Assembly: GCF_019448085.1 (NCBI RefSeq)
Contig: NZ_JAGFNZ010000002.1
Span: forward strand, 186,001 to 250,000
Direction of reading: 5' to 3'
From: Caproiciproducens faecalis
GTDB taxonomy: Bacteria > Bacillota > Clostridia > Oscillospirales > Acutalibacteraceae
Length of the DNA stretch: 64,000 nucleotides
A program made the translations under genes and the position numbers. The notes under the pieces are model-generated. The model saw only the letters and a program-made list of their open reading frames with translations, made no database searches and was not told the DNA's origin. Below, piece by piece: positions 19,198 to 27,426 of the stretch (position 1 is its first letter; each line of letters opens with the position of its first letter).

Positions 19198-19824
19198 TCA
19201 ATATACAGAAACACTGATATCCGCCGCGGCTTTGGTCACCGGGTCGATGGCGTAAATCACCGCGGTTCCCCCGCTGACCGCCGTAATCTTGCCGGTGGAA
19301 GCGTCAACGGTGGCAACGCCTGTGGAAGAGGATACCCACACGAGGGAGGAAGCCTCCGCCTTACTCCCGTTCAGGGTAATATTGTCCGGCGTATATTCGC
19401 CGAATTTTGCGATTTTCACACTGCTCTGGGAAAACACCAGACCGGTCGAAGACACCGCGGGCGCCGCAGAGGTACCGGTTACGGTGACGGGCAGCGTCGC
19501 ACTTGTCCAATCGCTTTCCGCAAGGGTTCTGTAATAGTACCGTATTTTGGTCGTACCGGCGGCAACGGCGGTGACGACCACATGGCCCTGTGTATCCGTG
19601 CTGGCCCGCACAACGCTGTCGTCGTCCACCCGTAAATAGATGACGCCAAAGTAAGCCTCGCTGACATAGCTGGTGTTTTGTACCAGCGAGATTTCGTTGA
19701 GTGTAACCGACGCGGCGCTGTTTTCGTCATTCAGCACGGAATCCGCAAAAGCGGCCGCTGAAAAACTCGCAAGCAGGATCGTCAGAATCGGGATCAGCAC
19801 CGCGATTTTCCTATTTTTAAACAT
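19198..19824 (-). CDS. Exported protein with bacterial Ig-like (Big_2) domain
   Basis: 208 aa. The N-terminus has a Sec signal peptide (KIAVLIPILTILLASFSAAAFA, cleavage near AFA-DS). The mature part has two beta-rich modules. The second, about 125-208, is a clear Big_2-like domain (VSSSTGVATVDASTGKITAVSGGTAVIYA), and the first (about 35-115) looks similar but is more diverged. No sorting signal or anchor is visible, so it is probably secreted or wall-associated. It is the last gene in the minus-strand MacAB-like export cluster, 23 bases after the ATPase gene, suggesting it assists or is handled by that system. Function unknown. Confidence 0.75.
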   Translation of the reverse strand: MFKNRKIAVLIPILTILLASFSAAAFADSVLNDENSAASVTLNEISLVQNTSYVSEAYFGVIYLRVDDDSVVRASTDTQGHVVVTAVAAGTTKIRYYYRTLAESDWTSATLPVTVTGTSAAPAVSSTGLVFSQSSVKIAKFGEYTPDNITLNGSKAEASSLVWVSSSTGVATVDASTGKITAVSGGTAVIYAIDPVTKAAADISVSVY

Positions 19825-19847
19825 GGCAGTTGCCCTCCATTCTTCTT

Positions 19848-20534
19848 TTACTGAGCGGCTTCGTCTTCAAAAAGTTCGCCGTCGACAATATTGATTACCC
19901 GTTTTGCGTGGGAAGCTACATGCAGGTCGTGGGTAATCATGACAATGGTATTCCCCATCTCATTGAGCTGACTGAACAGCTTCAGCACTTCTTTGCCGGT
20001 TGCGGAATCAAGCGCTCCGGTCGGTTCGTCGGCAAGCAGGAGCTTGGGCTTTCCGACCAGCGCCCGGGCAATGGCAACCCGCTGCTGCTGGCCGCCGGAC
20101 AGCTCATTCGGCTTGTGGTGAATCCTTTTGTCCATTTCCAGCATCTCCAGCTTTTCCATGGAGAGCGCCTCCGCCTTTTTGCGGGTTTCCCCTCGGATCA
20201 GAAGCGGGAGCATGGTGTTCTGCAGTACGTCGTACTTTTGTATCAGGTGATATTTTTGAAAGATAAATCCGATTTGCTGGTTTCTCAGGTGTGTCAGCTG
20301 CGCGTCGTTCATTTGATGAACCGGCTGTCCCGTCAGAAAATATTCTCCGTCCTGAAAGCTGTCCATGCAGCCGATGATATTCATCAGCGTACTTTTCCCA
20401 GAGCCGGAAGGGCCCAAAACGGCAAGATATTCGCCGGACTCCACATCGAGCGAAATATACTTGAGCACATCCAGCGTATCGCTGCCGACCTTATAGGATT
20501 TGTGAATTTGATTCATAGTAATGATATTTTCCAT
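19848..20534 (-). CDS. MacB/LolD-type ABC transporter ATPase
   Basis: 228 aa ATPase of the type VII (mechanotransmission) ABC class. Walker A is GPSGSGKST, the signature is [15 protein letters not shown], Walker B is [12 protein letters not shown] and the H-loop is [15 protein letters not shown]. The family uses ATP to drive export of peptides, antibiotics or lipoproteins through a MacB-like permease. The matching permease and adaptor are the two upstream genes, separated by a lipoprotein gene. Confidence 0.92.
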   Translation of the reverse strand: MENIITMNQIHKSYKVGSDTLDVLKYISLDVESGEYLAVLGPSGSGKSTLMNIIGCMDSFQDGEYFLTGQPVHQMNDAQLTHLRNQQIGFIFQKYHLIQKYDVLQNTMLPLLIRGETRKKAEALSMEKLEMLEMDKRIHHKPNELSGGQQQRVAIARALVGKPKLLLADEPTGALDSATGKEVLKLFSQLNEMGNTIVMITHDLHVASHAKRVINIVDGELFEDEAAQ

Positions 20535-20551
20535 TTCAGGTACCCTTTCGG

Positions 20552-21226
20552 TTATTTTGAAACAACAGCCACCTTGACAACCGTCAGCGTTCCGTTGATT
20601 TCCTTCTGGGAAATCCGCAGCACCATTCCCGCGGTAATACTGGAAAACCCGCTGGTTCGTTTCACAGTTGTTCCCGCCGCGGCGGTACCGGCCGTTGTTT
20701 TCGTTGTGGAACCGGTTTTTGCCGAACCCGACCGGCTGCCGGCTGTTCCCGTTCCTGCCGCCGCGGCCGTACGCCCGGCTGCAGTTCCACCCGCCTGCGC
20801 GGTTCCCTGCTGAGCACCTGCCGTACCCGCTCCCTCTGCGCTTCCGGTTGCTCCCGTGCCACCCGTGCCGGAGCCAGAAAGGGAAAGGCCCACGGGAATC
20901 AGCAGCGTTTTTGTTTCGCCGGACGACATGAATTTACCCGAAGCCGTACCGCTTTCCCCCGACATGGTTCCAGTTTCCAGTTCCACTTCGTTCCCTACAA
21001 TGGAAGTCACCTTCCCGATGATCTGATTCTGCGACTGCGTAGAGGAACCCCCCTGTGCACCGCTGTCTTTTACGCCCCCGCGCGTCCCTTCCTGCCGGTT
21101 TTCACGGTTCAGTCCGGATTGCGTTCCTTCTCCTGCGCTCTGTGATGTTTTCCCGGATGAACACCCGGTCAGGGCGGCAGCCGCAATCAGCAGAATCATC
21201 AGGAAGCATACTGCTCTTTTTATCAT
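20552..21226 (-). CDS. Gly/Ala/Thr-rich low-complexity lipoprotein in the export operon
   Basis: 224 aa. Signal peptide MIKRAVCFLMILLIAAAA is followed by lipobox LTGC, so it should be lipid-anchored outside the membrane. Residues about 65-110 form a short beta-type segment (IIGKVTSIVGNEVELETG). About 117-190 is a low-complexity stretch of Gly, Ala, Thr and Ser with periodic GTAG-like units, followed by a small C-terminal fold ending VRISQKEINGTLTVVKVAVVSK. The two outer parts look like halves of one OB- or barrel-like domain split by the repeat. It lies between the permease and ATPase genes with short gaps (15 and 17 bases). Not a known family to me. Confidence 0.7.
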   Translation of the reverse strand: MIKRAVCFLMILLIAAAALTGCSSGKTSQSAGEGTQSGLNRENRQEGTRGGVKDSGAQGGSSTQSQNQIIGKVTSIVGNEVELETGTMSGESGTASGKFMSSGETKTLLIPVGLSLSGSGTGGTGATGSAEGAGTAGAQQGTAQAGGTAAGRTAAAAGTGTAGSRSGSAKTGSTTKTTAGTAAAGTTVKRTSGFSSITAGMVLRISQKEINGTLTVVKVAVVSK

Positions 21227-21241
21227 AAATGTCCCCTCCTT

Positions 21242-22591
21242 TTATTCCTGCTGCAAAGCTTCAATCGGTGTGAGCTGGGCCGCTTTGTAAGCGGGATAAA
21301 ATCCAAAAGCCGTACCGGTCACCACCGCAAACGCCAGCGCTAAAACGCCGCTCACGGCGAGCGGTTCCACCGTCATGCCGGCCATGCGTACCGCCGGTAC
21401 AAGGGCAAACCCGGCAATGACCCCGAGTACCCCGCCGAAAGTACTCATAAAGTTCGCCTCCACCAGAAATTCAAGCAGGATTTCCCGTTTGCTGCACCCG
21501 AGGGCCTTTAAAATTCCGATTTCCTGCGTGCGCTCTCTGACCGATACAAACAGCACGTTCATAATGCCGATACCGCCCACAATAAATACAATAATCGCCA
21601 CGGCAATCAGCAGCATGGAAAGCGTGTTCGCCGAAGTGGTCGCCGCTTCCATTTCACTGCCCGCGTCCGTCAGGGTAAATCTTCCGCTCGGGTAATTTTC
21701 CGTCAGCACCGCCGTAATATTTGTCATAGCATCGGAAACCTCGTTTACATCCGAGGCGATTGCCGTAATAGAAGGGGTTGCCGTGCTGCCAAGTACGAAT
21801 TTCTGCGCGGTAGAATAAGGAATGTAAATGGAATCGTCGGGGCTGACGCCGGAAGAGACCGTTCCCATTTCTGAAAGAACCCCGACCACCGTATAGGTTT
21901 TCCCCTCAATCGTCAGCACGTCGCCGTAGGCGGCGTAGGCACTGCCGAAAAGAGTTTTTGCCAGACTGTTTCCGATCACCGCGACCTTGCTCTTGCCGTC
22001 CTGATCGTCCTGTGTAATAAAATCCCCCTGCAGAAGCTCCAGATTGCTGATGTCCTGGTACTCCGGCAGACAACCGACAACCGTTTCATCCGTTTCCTCA
22101 TCCAGATTATCCGTCAGAACCGCGCCGGTTCCGCTGATGACGATGGACGCGGAGGAAAGGTCGGGCACATAGCTGAGAATGTCGTCAACATCCGTGGTGG
22201 TAAGCGTTACCCCTTTTTGCCGGGTCATTCCGCCGCCGCCCATTTGACCGCCGGGCATCCCGCCGCTGCCGCCTGTGCTGCCGCTTCTCCGATTAGTGCT
22301 TCCGTTTCCGCCGAAACCTCCGCCGGCTGTGCCGCCGCCCATATCCCCGGGCGGCATCATGCCGGCCATTGCGTCGGCCATATCGGCCTCGGTGCTGACG
22401 GTGACGTTGATCGCGCCGACGTTCAGCGTCTTAAACTGCTCCTGAACATCGACTTCCCCGCCGTGTCCGATGGCGATCACCAGTACAATCGTCGCGGCGC
22501 CGACAATAATGCCGAGGGAAGTCAGCATCACCTTTGTTTTGTTTTCCATAATATTAATCCATACCAGATGAAGAATTTCGCTGAATCTCAT
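21242..22591 (-). CDS. MacB-like ABC transporter permease with Gly/Met-rich insertion
   Basis: 449 aa with the MacB/FtsX layout: one N-terminal helix (VMLTSLGIIVGAATIVLVIAIG), a large extracytoplasmic MacB_PCD domain, then three C-terminal helices (about 325-440) with the coupling motif VRERTQEIGILKALGCSKREIL. Residues about 79-127 in the outer domain are an unusual stretch rich in Gly, Met, Ser and Asn that normal MacB domains lack. It overlaps the adaptor gene by 4 bases (ATGA). The system probably exports a hydrophobic or peptide compound, but the substrate cannot be told. Confidence 0.9.
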   Translation of the reverse strand: MRFSEILHLVWINIMENKTKVMLTSLGIIVGAATIVLVIAIGHGGEVDVQEQFKTLNVGAINVTVSTEADMADAMAGMMPPGDMGGGTAGGGFGGNGSTNRRSGSTGGSGGMPGGQMGGGGMTRQKGVTLTTTDVDDILSYVPDLSSASIVISGTGAVLTDNLDEETDETVVGCLPEYQDISNLELLQGDFITQDDQDGKSKVAVIGNSLAKTLFGSAYAAYGDVLTIEGKTYTVVGVLSEMGTVSSGVSPDDSIYIPYSTAQKFVLGSTATPSITAIASDVNEVSDAMTNITAVLTENYPSGRFTLTDAGSEMEAATTSANTLSMLLIAVAIIVFIVGGIGIMNVLFVSVRERTQEIGILKALGCSKREILLEFLVEANFMSTFGGVLGVIAGFALVPAVRMAGMTVEPLAVSGVLALAFAVVTGTAFGFYPAYKAAQLTPIEALQQE

Positions 22592-24429
22592 TTTGTCACC
22601 GCACTTTCAACCAGTACAGTTTCTCCTTCTTTCAGGCCGCTCACAATCTCGACATACTGTCCGTTGGAAAACCCGGTTGTCACCGTTGTTTTGGTGGTGG
22701 TACCGTCCGCGTTTTTCACAAGCACGCTGGAAACACCGTTCTCAAAGGTAATCGCCTGATCGGAGACATAAAGAACATCTTTTTTCTGCTTTTTTATAAA
22801 CTCGACTTCGCCGCTCATCCCTACAAAGACTTTCTTCGTGTTGGAGTCGGTCATCTTTGCCGTAACCGCGTAGGTAACGGAAGCAGACCCGCTGCGCGAC
22901 GGGGAAGCGGCAATGCTCTCCACCGTGGCGGGGAAAGTCTGGCCTTCGTACGAGGTCAGCGTGATCTCCGCGTCCTGACCGATGGACAGGTCGGTGACAT
23001 CCTCTTCCGAAAGAGAAACGGAAAGGCTGACCGCCGAGGTTTTGGCAATTGTTACAATGGCTTCGCCGGCCTTTACGTCACTCCCGTCGGTGTAGCCGAC
23101 CGAAACGATGATTCCGTCACAGGGAGAGGTAAGGGTGCCGTCTCCGTTGATGACACTGTTGACATCGTCCAGCTCCCTTTGCAGACTGTCGTAGGTCTCC
23201 TGCTGGGTGGAAACCGCCTGCGCAAGCTGATTGACCGTTAATTCATAGGCGGATTCGGCGCCGGAGCCGTCAATCAGACTGCTCTGCAGAGTCTGCTCCG
23301 CTTCGCTCAGGCTGCCAGACGCAGATTTCTGTGCCTTTTCCAAGGCGTACTGCGCCGACTTTACCTCGCTTTGAAGCGAGGTTACCTTGGAGTCGATCTC
23401 ATCGGAGGAAGCCGCTTCACTGTCGTCGTCGCTGGTGGAGCTTGAACCGTATTTGCTCCGGAAGGTTTCATTGAAATCGTCATAGGCAGAGGAATAGTTG
23501 TTATACTCCGCCGTATAAAGGGATACTTTCGATTCCAGCGATTCCTTTGCGGAAACCGTAGAGGCTATATAGTCGGCGTAATCGTTATAGGCGTCCTTGG
23601 CCGCGTCATATTCTGTTTCCGCCTCGTCCTCCCCGTCGTCCTGCGCCTTGGCCAGAACCCACGCGGAGTAAGCGGAATTCTTTGCGGATTCCAGAGAGCT
23701 GAGTCCGTCCAGAGCCGCTTTGTGGTCCTCTTCATACTGCTCCAGCTGATCCTCGTAGCTGCTCTTCGTCGTCTCTGTGTCGTCCCTCCAGGCTTTCAGC
23801 TGTTTCAGCTTGGCGTAATCCGCCGGGTAGCTTTTCTGAAGGGCAAGATATTTTGTAAGTTCGTCCTGTTTTTCCTTTAGATCCTCTTTGGCGGTGGCAA
23901 TGCCGTTCTGAACCTCCGCCTTGGTCAGATATTCCTGCGTATAAGCATTGGCGGCATTTGACCTGCTCTTGTCATAAGTAACTTTAGCGGTTTTCAGTTT
24001 GCTTTCCTGATCGGCAACAGCCTGCTCAAGAGAAAGCTTTGCCTCCGCAAGCTTTGTGCGGGAATCCAGCGTCCCGTCGGTCACGCTGTTCTGATTAAGC
24101 TTTACCAGCGACTCGCCCGCTTTGACTGAATAACCCACTTTCACAAGGACGCTGTCAATGGTTACGTCCACCGGAAACGAAACCGTTTCCTCATCCAGTG
24201 CGACGGTACCGCTTTCGCTGGTTCCCACGGTCACGTCTCCCTTCGCAACCGTATACTCACGGTAGCTGGTAGTGTTTTGCGATGCCTTGATCTGATGCAG
24301 ATACAGCAGAACCGTCGTCAGAACCGCTGCGCTCAACACAGTGCAGGAAGCAATGATAATGCACATTTTTTTGTGATTTCGAATCAAATCAAGTACTTTG
24401 CTTTTTATTTTGAGTACTTTTTCTTTCAT
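22588..24429 (-). CDS. HlyD/MacA-type efflux adaptor with long coiled coil
   Basis: 613 aa, longer than usual adaptors (about 400). There is an N-terminal membrane anchor (CIIIASCTVLSAAVLTTVLLYLH). The lipoyl/barrel-sandwich halves (TSESGTVALDEETVSFPV and GTLTSPCDGIIVSVGYTDGSDVKAGEAI) flank an extended helical hairpin of roughly 300 residues (about 125-425). Next come a beta-barrel (about 470-550) and a membrane-proximal domain. The hairpin contains a Ser/Asp/Glu-rich low-complexity patch. It is the first gene of the five-gene operon. In Gram-positives such adaptors pair with MacB-like transporters. Confidence 0.9.
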   Translation of the reverse strand: MKEKVLKIKSKVLDLIRNHKKMCIIIASCTVLSAAVLTTVLLYLHQIKASQNTTSYREYTVAKGDVTVGTSESGTVALDEETVSFPVDVTIDSVLVKVGYSVKAGESLVKLNQNSVTDGTLDSRTKLAEAKLSLEQAVADQESKLKTAKVTYDKSRSNAANAYTQEYLTKAEVQNGIATAKEDLKEKQDELTKYLALQKSYPADYAKLKQLKAWRDDTETTKSSYEDQLEQYEEDHKAALDGLSSLESAKNSAYSAWVLAKAQDDGEDEAETEYDAAKDAYNDYADYIASTVSAKESLESKVSLYTAEYNNYSSAYDDFNETFRSKYGSSSTSDDDSEAASSDEIDSKVTSLQSEVKSAQYALEKAQKSASGSLSEAEQTLQSSLIDGSGAESAYELTVNQLAQAVSTQQETYDSLQRELDDVNSVINGDGTLTSPCDGIIVSVGYTDGSDVKAGEAIVTIAKTSAVSLSVSLSEEDVTDLSIGQDAEITLTSYEGQTFPATVESIAASPSRSGSASVTYAVTAKMTDSNTKKVFVGMSGEVEFIKKQKKDVLYVSDQAITFENGVSSVLVKNADGTTTKTTVTTGFSNGQYVEIVSGLKEGETVLVESAVTK

Positions 24430-24482
24430 AGGTGACCTCCCATTTCACGCCTATTCCCAGGCTCAGAGTCCGACTACATCCA

Positions 24483-24517
24483 ATTATAGGAATTTAAACT
24501 TAAATAAAGTTTAAATT
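24483..24517 (-). promoter_or_regulatory. Export operon promoter with 27-base palindrome at the -35 region
   Basis: A minus-strand -10 TATAAT (24483-24488) has no good -35 box. Where the -35 and spacer should be, an inverted repeat has perfect 11-base arms (AATTTAAACTT at 24491 and AAGTTTAAATT at 24507) and a 5-base spacer. This is expected for a promoter controlled by a DNA-binding regulator. The adjacent divergent response regulator is the obvious candidate. Confidence 0.6.
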
Positions 24518-24617
24518 TCCTTCGTTTCACATAAATTTAAGCGCTCCTTCACAAGACCATCACATCAGAAAAAAGCGCTGCTGGTATAATATAGGAAAGA
24601 CGGGCGGAGGTGTTCGG

Positions 24618-25298
24618 ATGAAAATACTGCTTATTGAAAACAATAAAAAAACCGCGGACAAGATCGGAAGGCTGCTGAGCCGGAACCGTTTTGACTATTT
24701 TACCGCCTTTCGGGGTGAAAACGGCGCCGATGAAGCAATGAGCGGGATTTACGATGCAGTGATTCTGGACGTCGCCCTTCCGGACTGCAGCGGGCTGGAC
24801 GTACTCCGACAGGTACGGAAATCGGGACACTCCGTTCCCATTCTGATGATTTCGCCGAAATGCGGCATCAGCGATAAAGTGCGCGGACTGAACAGCGGCG
24901 CGGACGACTTTCTGGAACGCCCTTTTGCGGATGCGGAACTGCTGGCGCGGCTCTGCGCCGTATCCCGCAGAAAGGGAGAAATGATTCCGGACAACGCGCT
25001 GTCCTTCGGCAAACTAAGCCTGAATCTGAGCACCTATGAGCTGTCCGACGCCGGGGGCCGCGTGCCCCTCTCCAATAAGGAATTTGAACTGATGAAATTT
25101 TTTCTGATGCAGGGGCACAACGTCAGCAGCAAGGAAAATTCACTGACAAAGCTGTGGGGATTTGATAACCCGACGGCGGAAAACAGCCTTGAAGTACATA
25201 TTACCTATCTGCGCCACAAGCTGAAACAAATCCATTCCGGCATTCGGATTCACTGCATTAAAAATGTAGGCTACCAGCTGATACAAGCGGAAAATTAA
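24618..25298 (+). CDS. OmpR-family response regulator, orphan and with altered acidic pocket
   Basis: 226 aa: receiver domain (1-115) plus winged-helix DNA-binding domain (about 130-224, LSNKEFELMKFFLMQ and NSLEVHITYLRHKLKQI). The phospho-acceptor D51 is present (VILDVALPD). The acidic pair near residue 7 is E-N rather than E/D-D, and the invariant Lys is Arg (R101 in DDFLERPF). Phosphorylation may be weak or absent. No histidine kinase gene is adjacent. It is divergent from the MacAB-like operon, whose promoter carries a palindrome, so local control is likely. A -10 TATAAT is at 24585-24590, and GGAGGTG precedes the ATG. Confidence 0.88.
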   Translation: MKILLIENNKKTADKIGRLLSRNRFDYFTAFRGENGADEAMSGIYDAVILDVALPDCSGLDVLRQVRKSGHSVPILMISPKCGISDKVRGLNSGADDFLERPFADAELLARLCAVSRRKGEMIPDNALSFGKLSLNLSTYELSDAGGRVPLSNKEFELMKFFLMQGHNVSSKENSLTKLWGFDNPTAENSLEVHITYLRHKLKQIHSGIRIHCIKNVGYQLIQAEN

Positions 25299-25325
25299 AA
25301 GAGCAAGGCAATTGCCCTGCTCTTT
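25298..25325. terminator. Bidirectional terminator between the response regulator and tcdA
   Basis: Arms AAAGAGCAAGGCAA and TTGCCCTGCTCTTT (one mismatch) with A and T runs on both sides, serving the two convergent genes. Confidence 0.88.
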
Positions 25326-25340
25326 TTGACTGTTTCGCAT

Positions 25341-26096
25341 TTACTCTTTGATGATGTCTTTGACAACCTCGCCTGCCAGAATCAGCCCCGCCACAGAAGG
25401 AACAAAGGAAATGCTTCCCGGCACCTGACGGCGGATGGAGCATTTACGTTTTGTGCCCGGCGGGCAGATGCAGTGGTATTTACAGCTCGTGGCGTCGTCT
25501 TCAATGGGCGTCATCGGCGGCTCTTTGGAATACACCACCTTCAGCGAAGGGATATTCCGTTTACGCAGCTCGCTGCGCATTACCCTTGCGAGCGGGCAGA
25601 CAGAGGTCTGGTAAATATCGGCGACCTCAAATTTTGTCGGGTCAAGCTTGTTCCCCGCGCCCATGCAGCTGATGATGGGAACACCGGCGGCTTTGGCCTT
25701 TTCAATCAGAATGAGTTTGGACGAAATGGTGTCGATCGCGTCCACCACATAGGAAAATTGGGACAGGTCAACGGTGTCCGCGTTTTCCCCCGTGTAAAAC
25801 ATCGGGAAAACCTCTACTCTGGCGGACGGATTGATTTCCAGTATCCGGTCGCGCATCACTTCCACCTTTGCCTTGCCGACCGTCTTGCGCGTGGCGATCA
25901 GCTGGCGGTTGATATTGGTAAGACAGACCTTATCGTCGTCAAAAAGCGCGATTGCGCCGATTCCGCTTCTTGCGAGCGCTTCCGCCGTGAAGGAGCCGAC
26001 TCCGCCGATTCCGAACACCGCCACCGCGGATTCCTGCAACTTTTTCATTGCGGGCGCCCCCAGCAAAAGCTCCGTCCTTGAAAATTCATTTAACAT
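25341..26096 (-). CDS. tcdA: tRNA threonylcarbamoyladenosine dehydratase (TcdA/YgdL)
   Basis: E1-like ThiF/MoeB-fold enzyme, 251 aa, that cyclises t6A at tRNA position 37 using ATP. The chosen ATG at 26096 (MLNEFSRTELLLG) has GGTGGG 6 bases upstream and matches the family N-terminus. The ATP site is VFGIGGVGSFTAEALARSGIG (about 25-45). Further motifs are DDDKVCLTNINRQ and VVDAIDTISSKLILI. Cysteines in TSCKYHCICPPGTKRKC are typical of the clostridial subgroup. Monocistronic. Confidence 0.93.
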   Translation of the reverse strand: MLNEFSRTELLLGAPAMKKLQESAVAVFGIGGVGSFTAEALARSGIGAIALFDDDKVCLTNINRQLIATRKTVGKAKVEVMRDRILEINPSARVEVFPMFYTGENADTVDLSQFSYVVDAIDTISSKLILIEKAKAAGVPIISCMGAGNKLDPTKFEVADIYQTSVCPLARVMRSELRKRNIPSLKVVYSKEPPMTPIEDDATSCKYHCICPPGTKRKCSIRRQVPGSISFVPSVAGLILAGEVVKDIIKE

Positions 26097-26227
26097 TTCT
26101 TTCCCACCTGTATGTTCCGTAATAATCGATTTTATCATTGATTTCACGGAACAAATTATACCCTATCATCCGCCTGTTATCAATCAATTATTGAAATAAA
26201 ACCTTTTCCTATTAAAAAAGTAATATA

Positions 26228-26256
26228 TTGACATTTGTTTGCCGTAACAGTATTAT
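26228..26256 (+). promoter_or_regulatory. Sigma-A promoter of the HD-domain gene
   Basis: TTGACA, 17 bases, TATTAT. The predicted 5' leader is about 90 bases and contains a short hairpin but no recognised riboswitch. Confidence 0.78.
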
Positions 26257-26351
26257 GAAAAATAAAACAGAATTATCCGGTTAAATCCCGTTTAGCGGAA
26301 ACCGGGCGGGAGAAGCGGAACAACCAGCGCATTGCGGAAAGGATGTAGAAA

Positions 26352-26924
26352 ATGGATTTAAACATCACAAGGGATCAGGCCTGGTCCTTACTGACCGAAT
26401 ACAACAAGGACCCGTTTCACTTGAAGCACTCCCTCACCGTGGAGGGAACCATGAGGTATTTCGCGGATCTGCTAGGGTTTAAAGAAGAACAGGACTTTTG
26501 GGGAATCGTCGGGCTGCTGCACGATCTGGACTTTGAGCAGTATCCGCAGGAACACTGCATCCGTGAGCAGGCCATCCTGCGTGAAAAAGGCGTCAGCGAA
26601 GATATGATCCATGCAACCGCCAGCCACGGGTACCAGCTGACCGTCGATATCAAGCCGGAGCACATGATGGAAAAAGTACTGTACGCCACCGATGAGCTGA
26701 CCGGTCTGATCGGCGCCGTCGCGCTGATGCGCCCCTCGAAAAGCGTACAGGATTTGGAGCTGAAATCGGTCAAAAAGAAATACAAGACACTGAGTTTTGC
26801 GGCGGGCTGCTCCCGGGAAGTAATCGGGCACGGCGCGGAAATGCTCGGCTGGGAGCTGGATTACCTGATTGAACAGACCATTCTGGCTATGCGTTCCTGT
26901 GAGGACACGGTGCAAGCCGTTTAA
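26352..26924 (+). CDS. HD-domain (HDIG-type) protein
   Basis: 190 aa phosphohydrolase-fold protein. The metal-binding set is HSLTVEGTMRYFA (first His), GLLHDLDFEQ (HD) and ASHGYQ (later His). The family acts on nucleotides or phosphorylated compounds, but its activity is not predictable here. AAGGA precedes the ATG. The stop overlaps the convergent NUDIX stop by 4 bases, so the two share the 3' boundary with no terminator between them. Confidence 0.82.
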   Translation: MDLNITRDQAWSLLTEYNKDPFHLKHSLTVEGTMRYFADLLGFKEEQDFWGIVGLLHDLDFEQYPQEHCIREQAILREKGVSEDMIHATASHGYQLTVDIKPEHMMEKVLYATDELTGLIGAVALMRPSKSVQDLELKSVKKKYKTLSFAAGCSREVIGHGAEMLGWELDYLIEQTILAMRSCEDTVQAV

Positions 26925-27364
26925 AGCTTTTCGTTTTTGACGACCCACCGCCACAGCACGGGCTGAATCTGCGGATAGGTAAGGTTTTGCGGCAGCGCCG
27001 CGCAAAATTGGATTTCGGCCATTTCCATATCGGCAGGCAAATCGGAAAGGGATTCCACCTGTGCGTAAAACAGCATGCCGTAAGTAGGTTTCGCATTATG
27101 TATCAGGTCGTCCTCCCCTTCCACCGAATAAATGCAGACGGGCTTGATCTGAAATTTCACCGCGCCTGTTTCTTCATACAGCTCCCGTTTCGCGGTGTCA
27201 TGGATATCTTCGCCGTTCTCGCGGTGGCCTCCCGGAATCTCCCAGGTTGTCCGTTCTTTGTGGCGGCAAAGAATCCATTTCTCTCCCATGCGTGCCGCAA
27301 TGACGGCATATTTAAGGCTGTCGTTCTTCACATAGTCCAAATCATGAAATCCTACTTTTACCAT
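26921..27364 (-). CDS. NUDIX hydrolase
   Basis: 147 aa from the ATG at 27364, which has GAGG 9 bases upstream. The NUDIX box is complete: GGHRENGEDIHDTAKRELYEETGAV (G-x5-E-x7-REUxEExGU). Members of the family clean up nucleoside diphosphate derivatives such as oxidised dNTPs. The N-terminal sequence VGFHDLDYVKNDSLKYAVIAAR and length fit an 8-oxo-dGTPase-like group, but the substrate is open. Confidence 0.9.
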   Translation of the reverse strand: MVKVGFHDLDYVKNDSLKYAVIAARMGEKWILCRHKERTTWEIPGGHRENGEDIHDTAKRELYEETGAVKFQIKPVCIYSVEGEDDLIHNAKPTYGMLFYAQVESLSDLPADMEMAEIQFCAALPQNLTYPQIQPVLWRWVVKNEKL

Positions 27365-27390
27365 AAATCTTTTCCTCTTTTCAAAAATCG

Positions 27391-27422
27391 CTCCGTGCGG
27401 AACCCGCTGGTTCCGCACGGAG
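27391..27422 (-). terminator. Hairpin terminator after yyaL
   Basis: Perfect 14-base arms (CTCCGTGCGGAACC and GGTTCCGCACGGAG) with a 4-base loop, followed on the minus strand by CGATTTTTG. It separates yyaL from the NUDIX gene. Confidence 0.85.
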
Positions 27423-27426
27423 TCTT

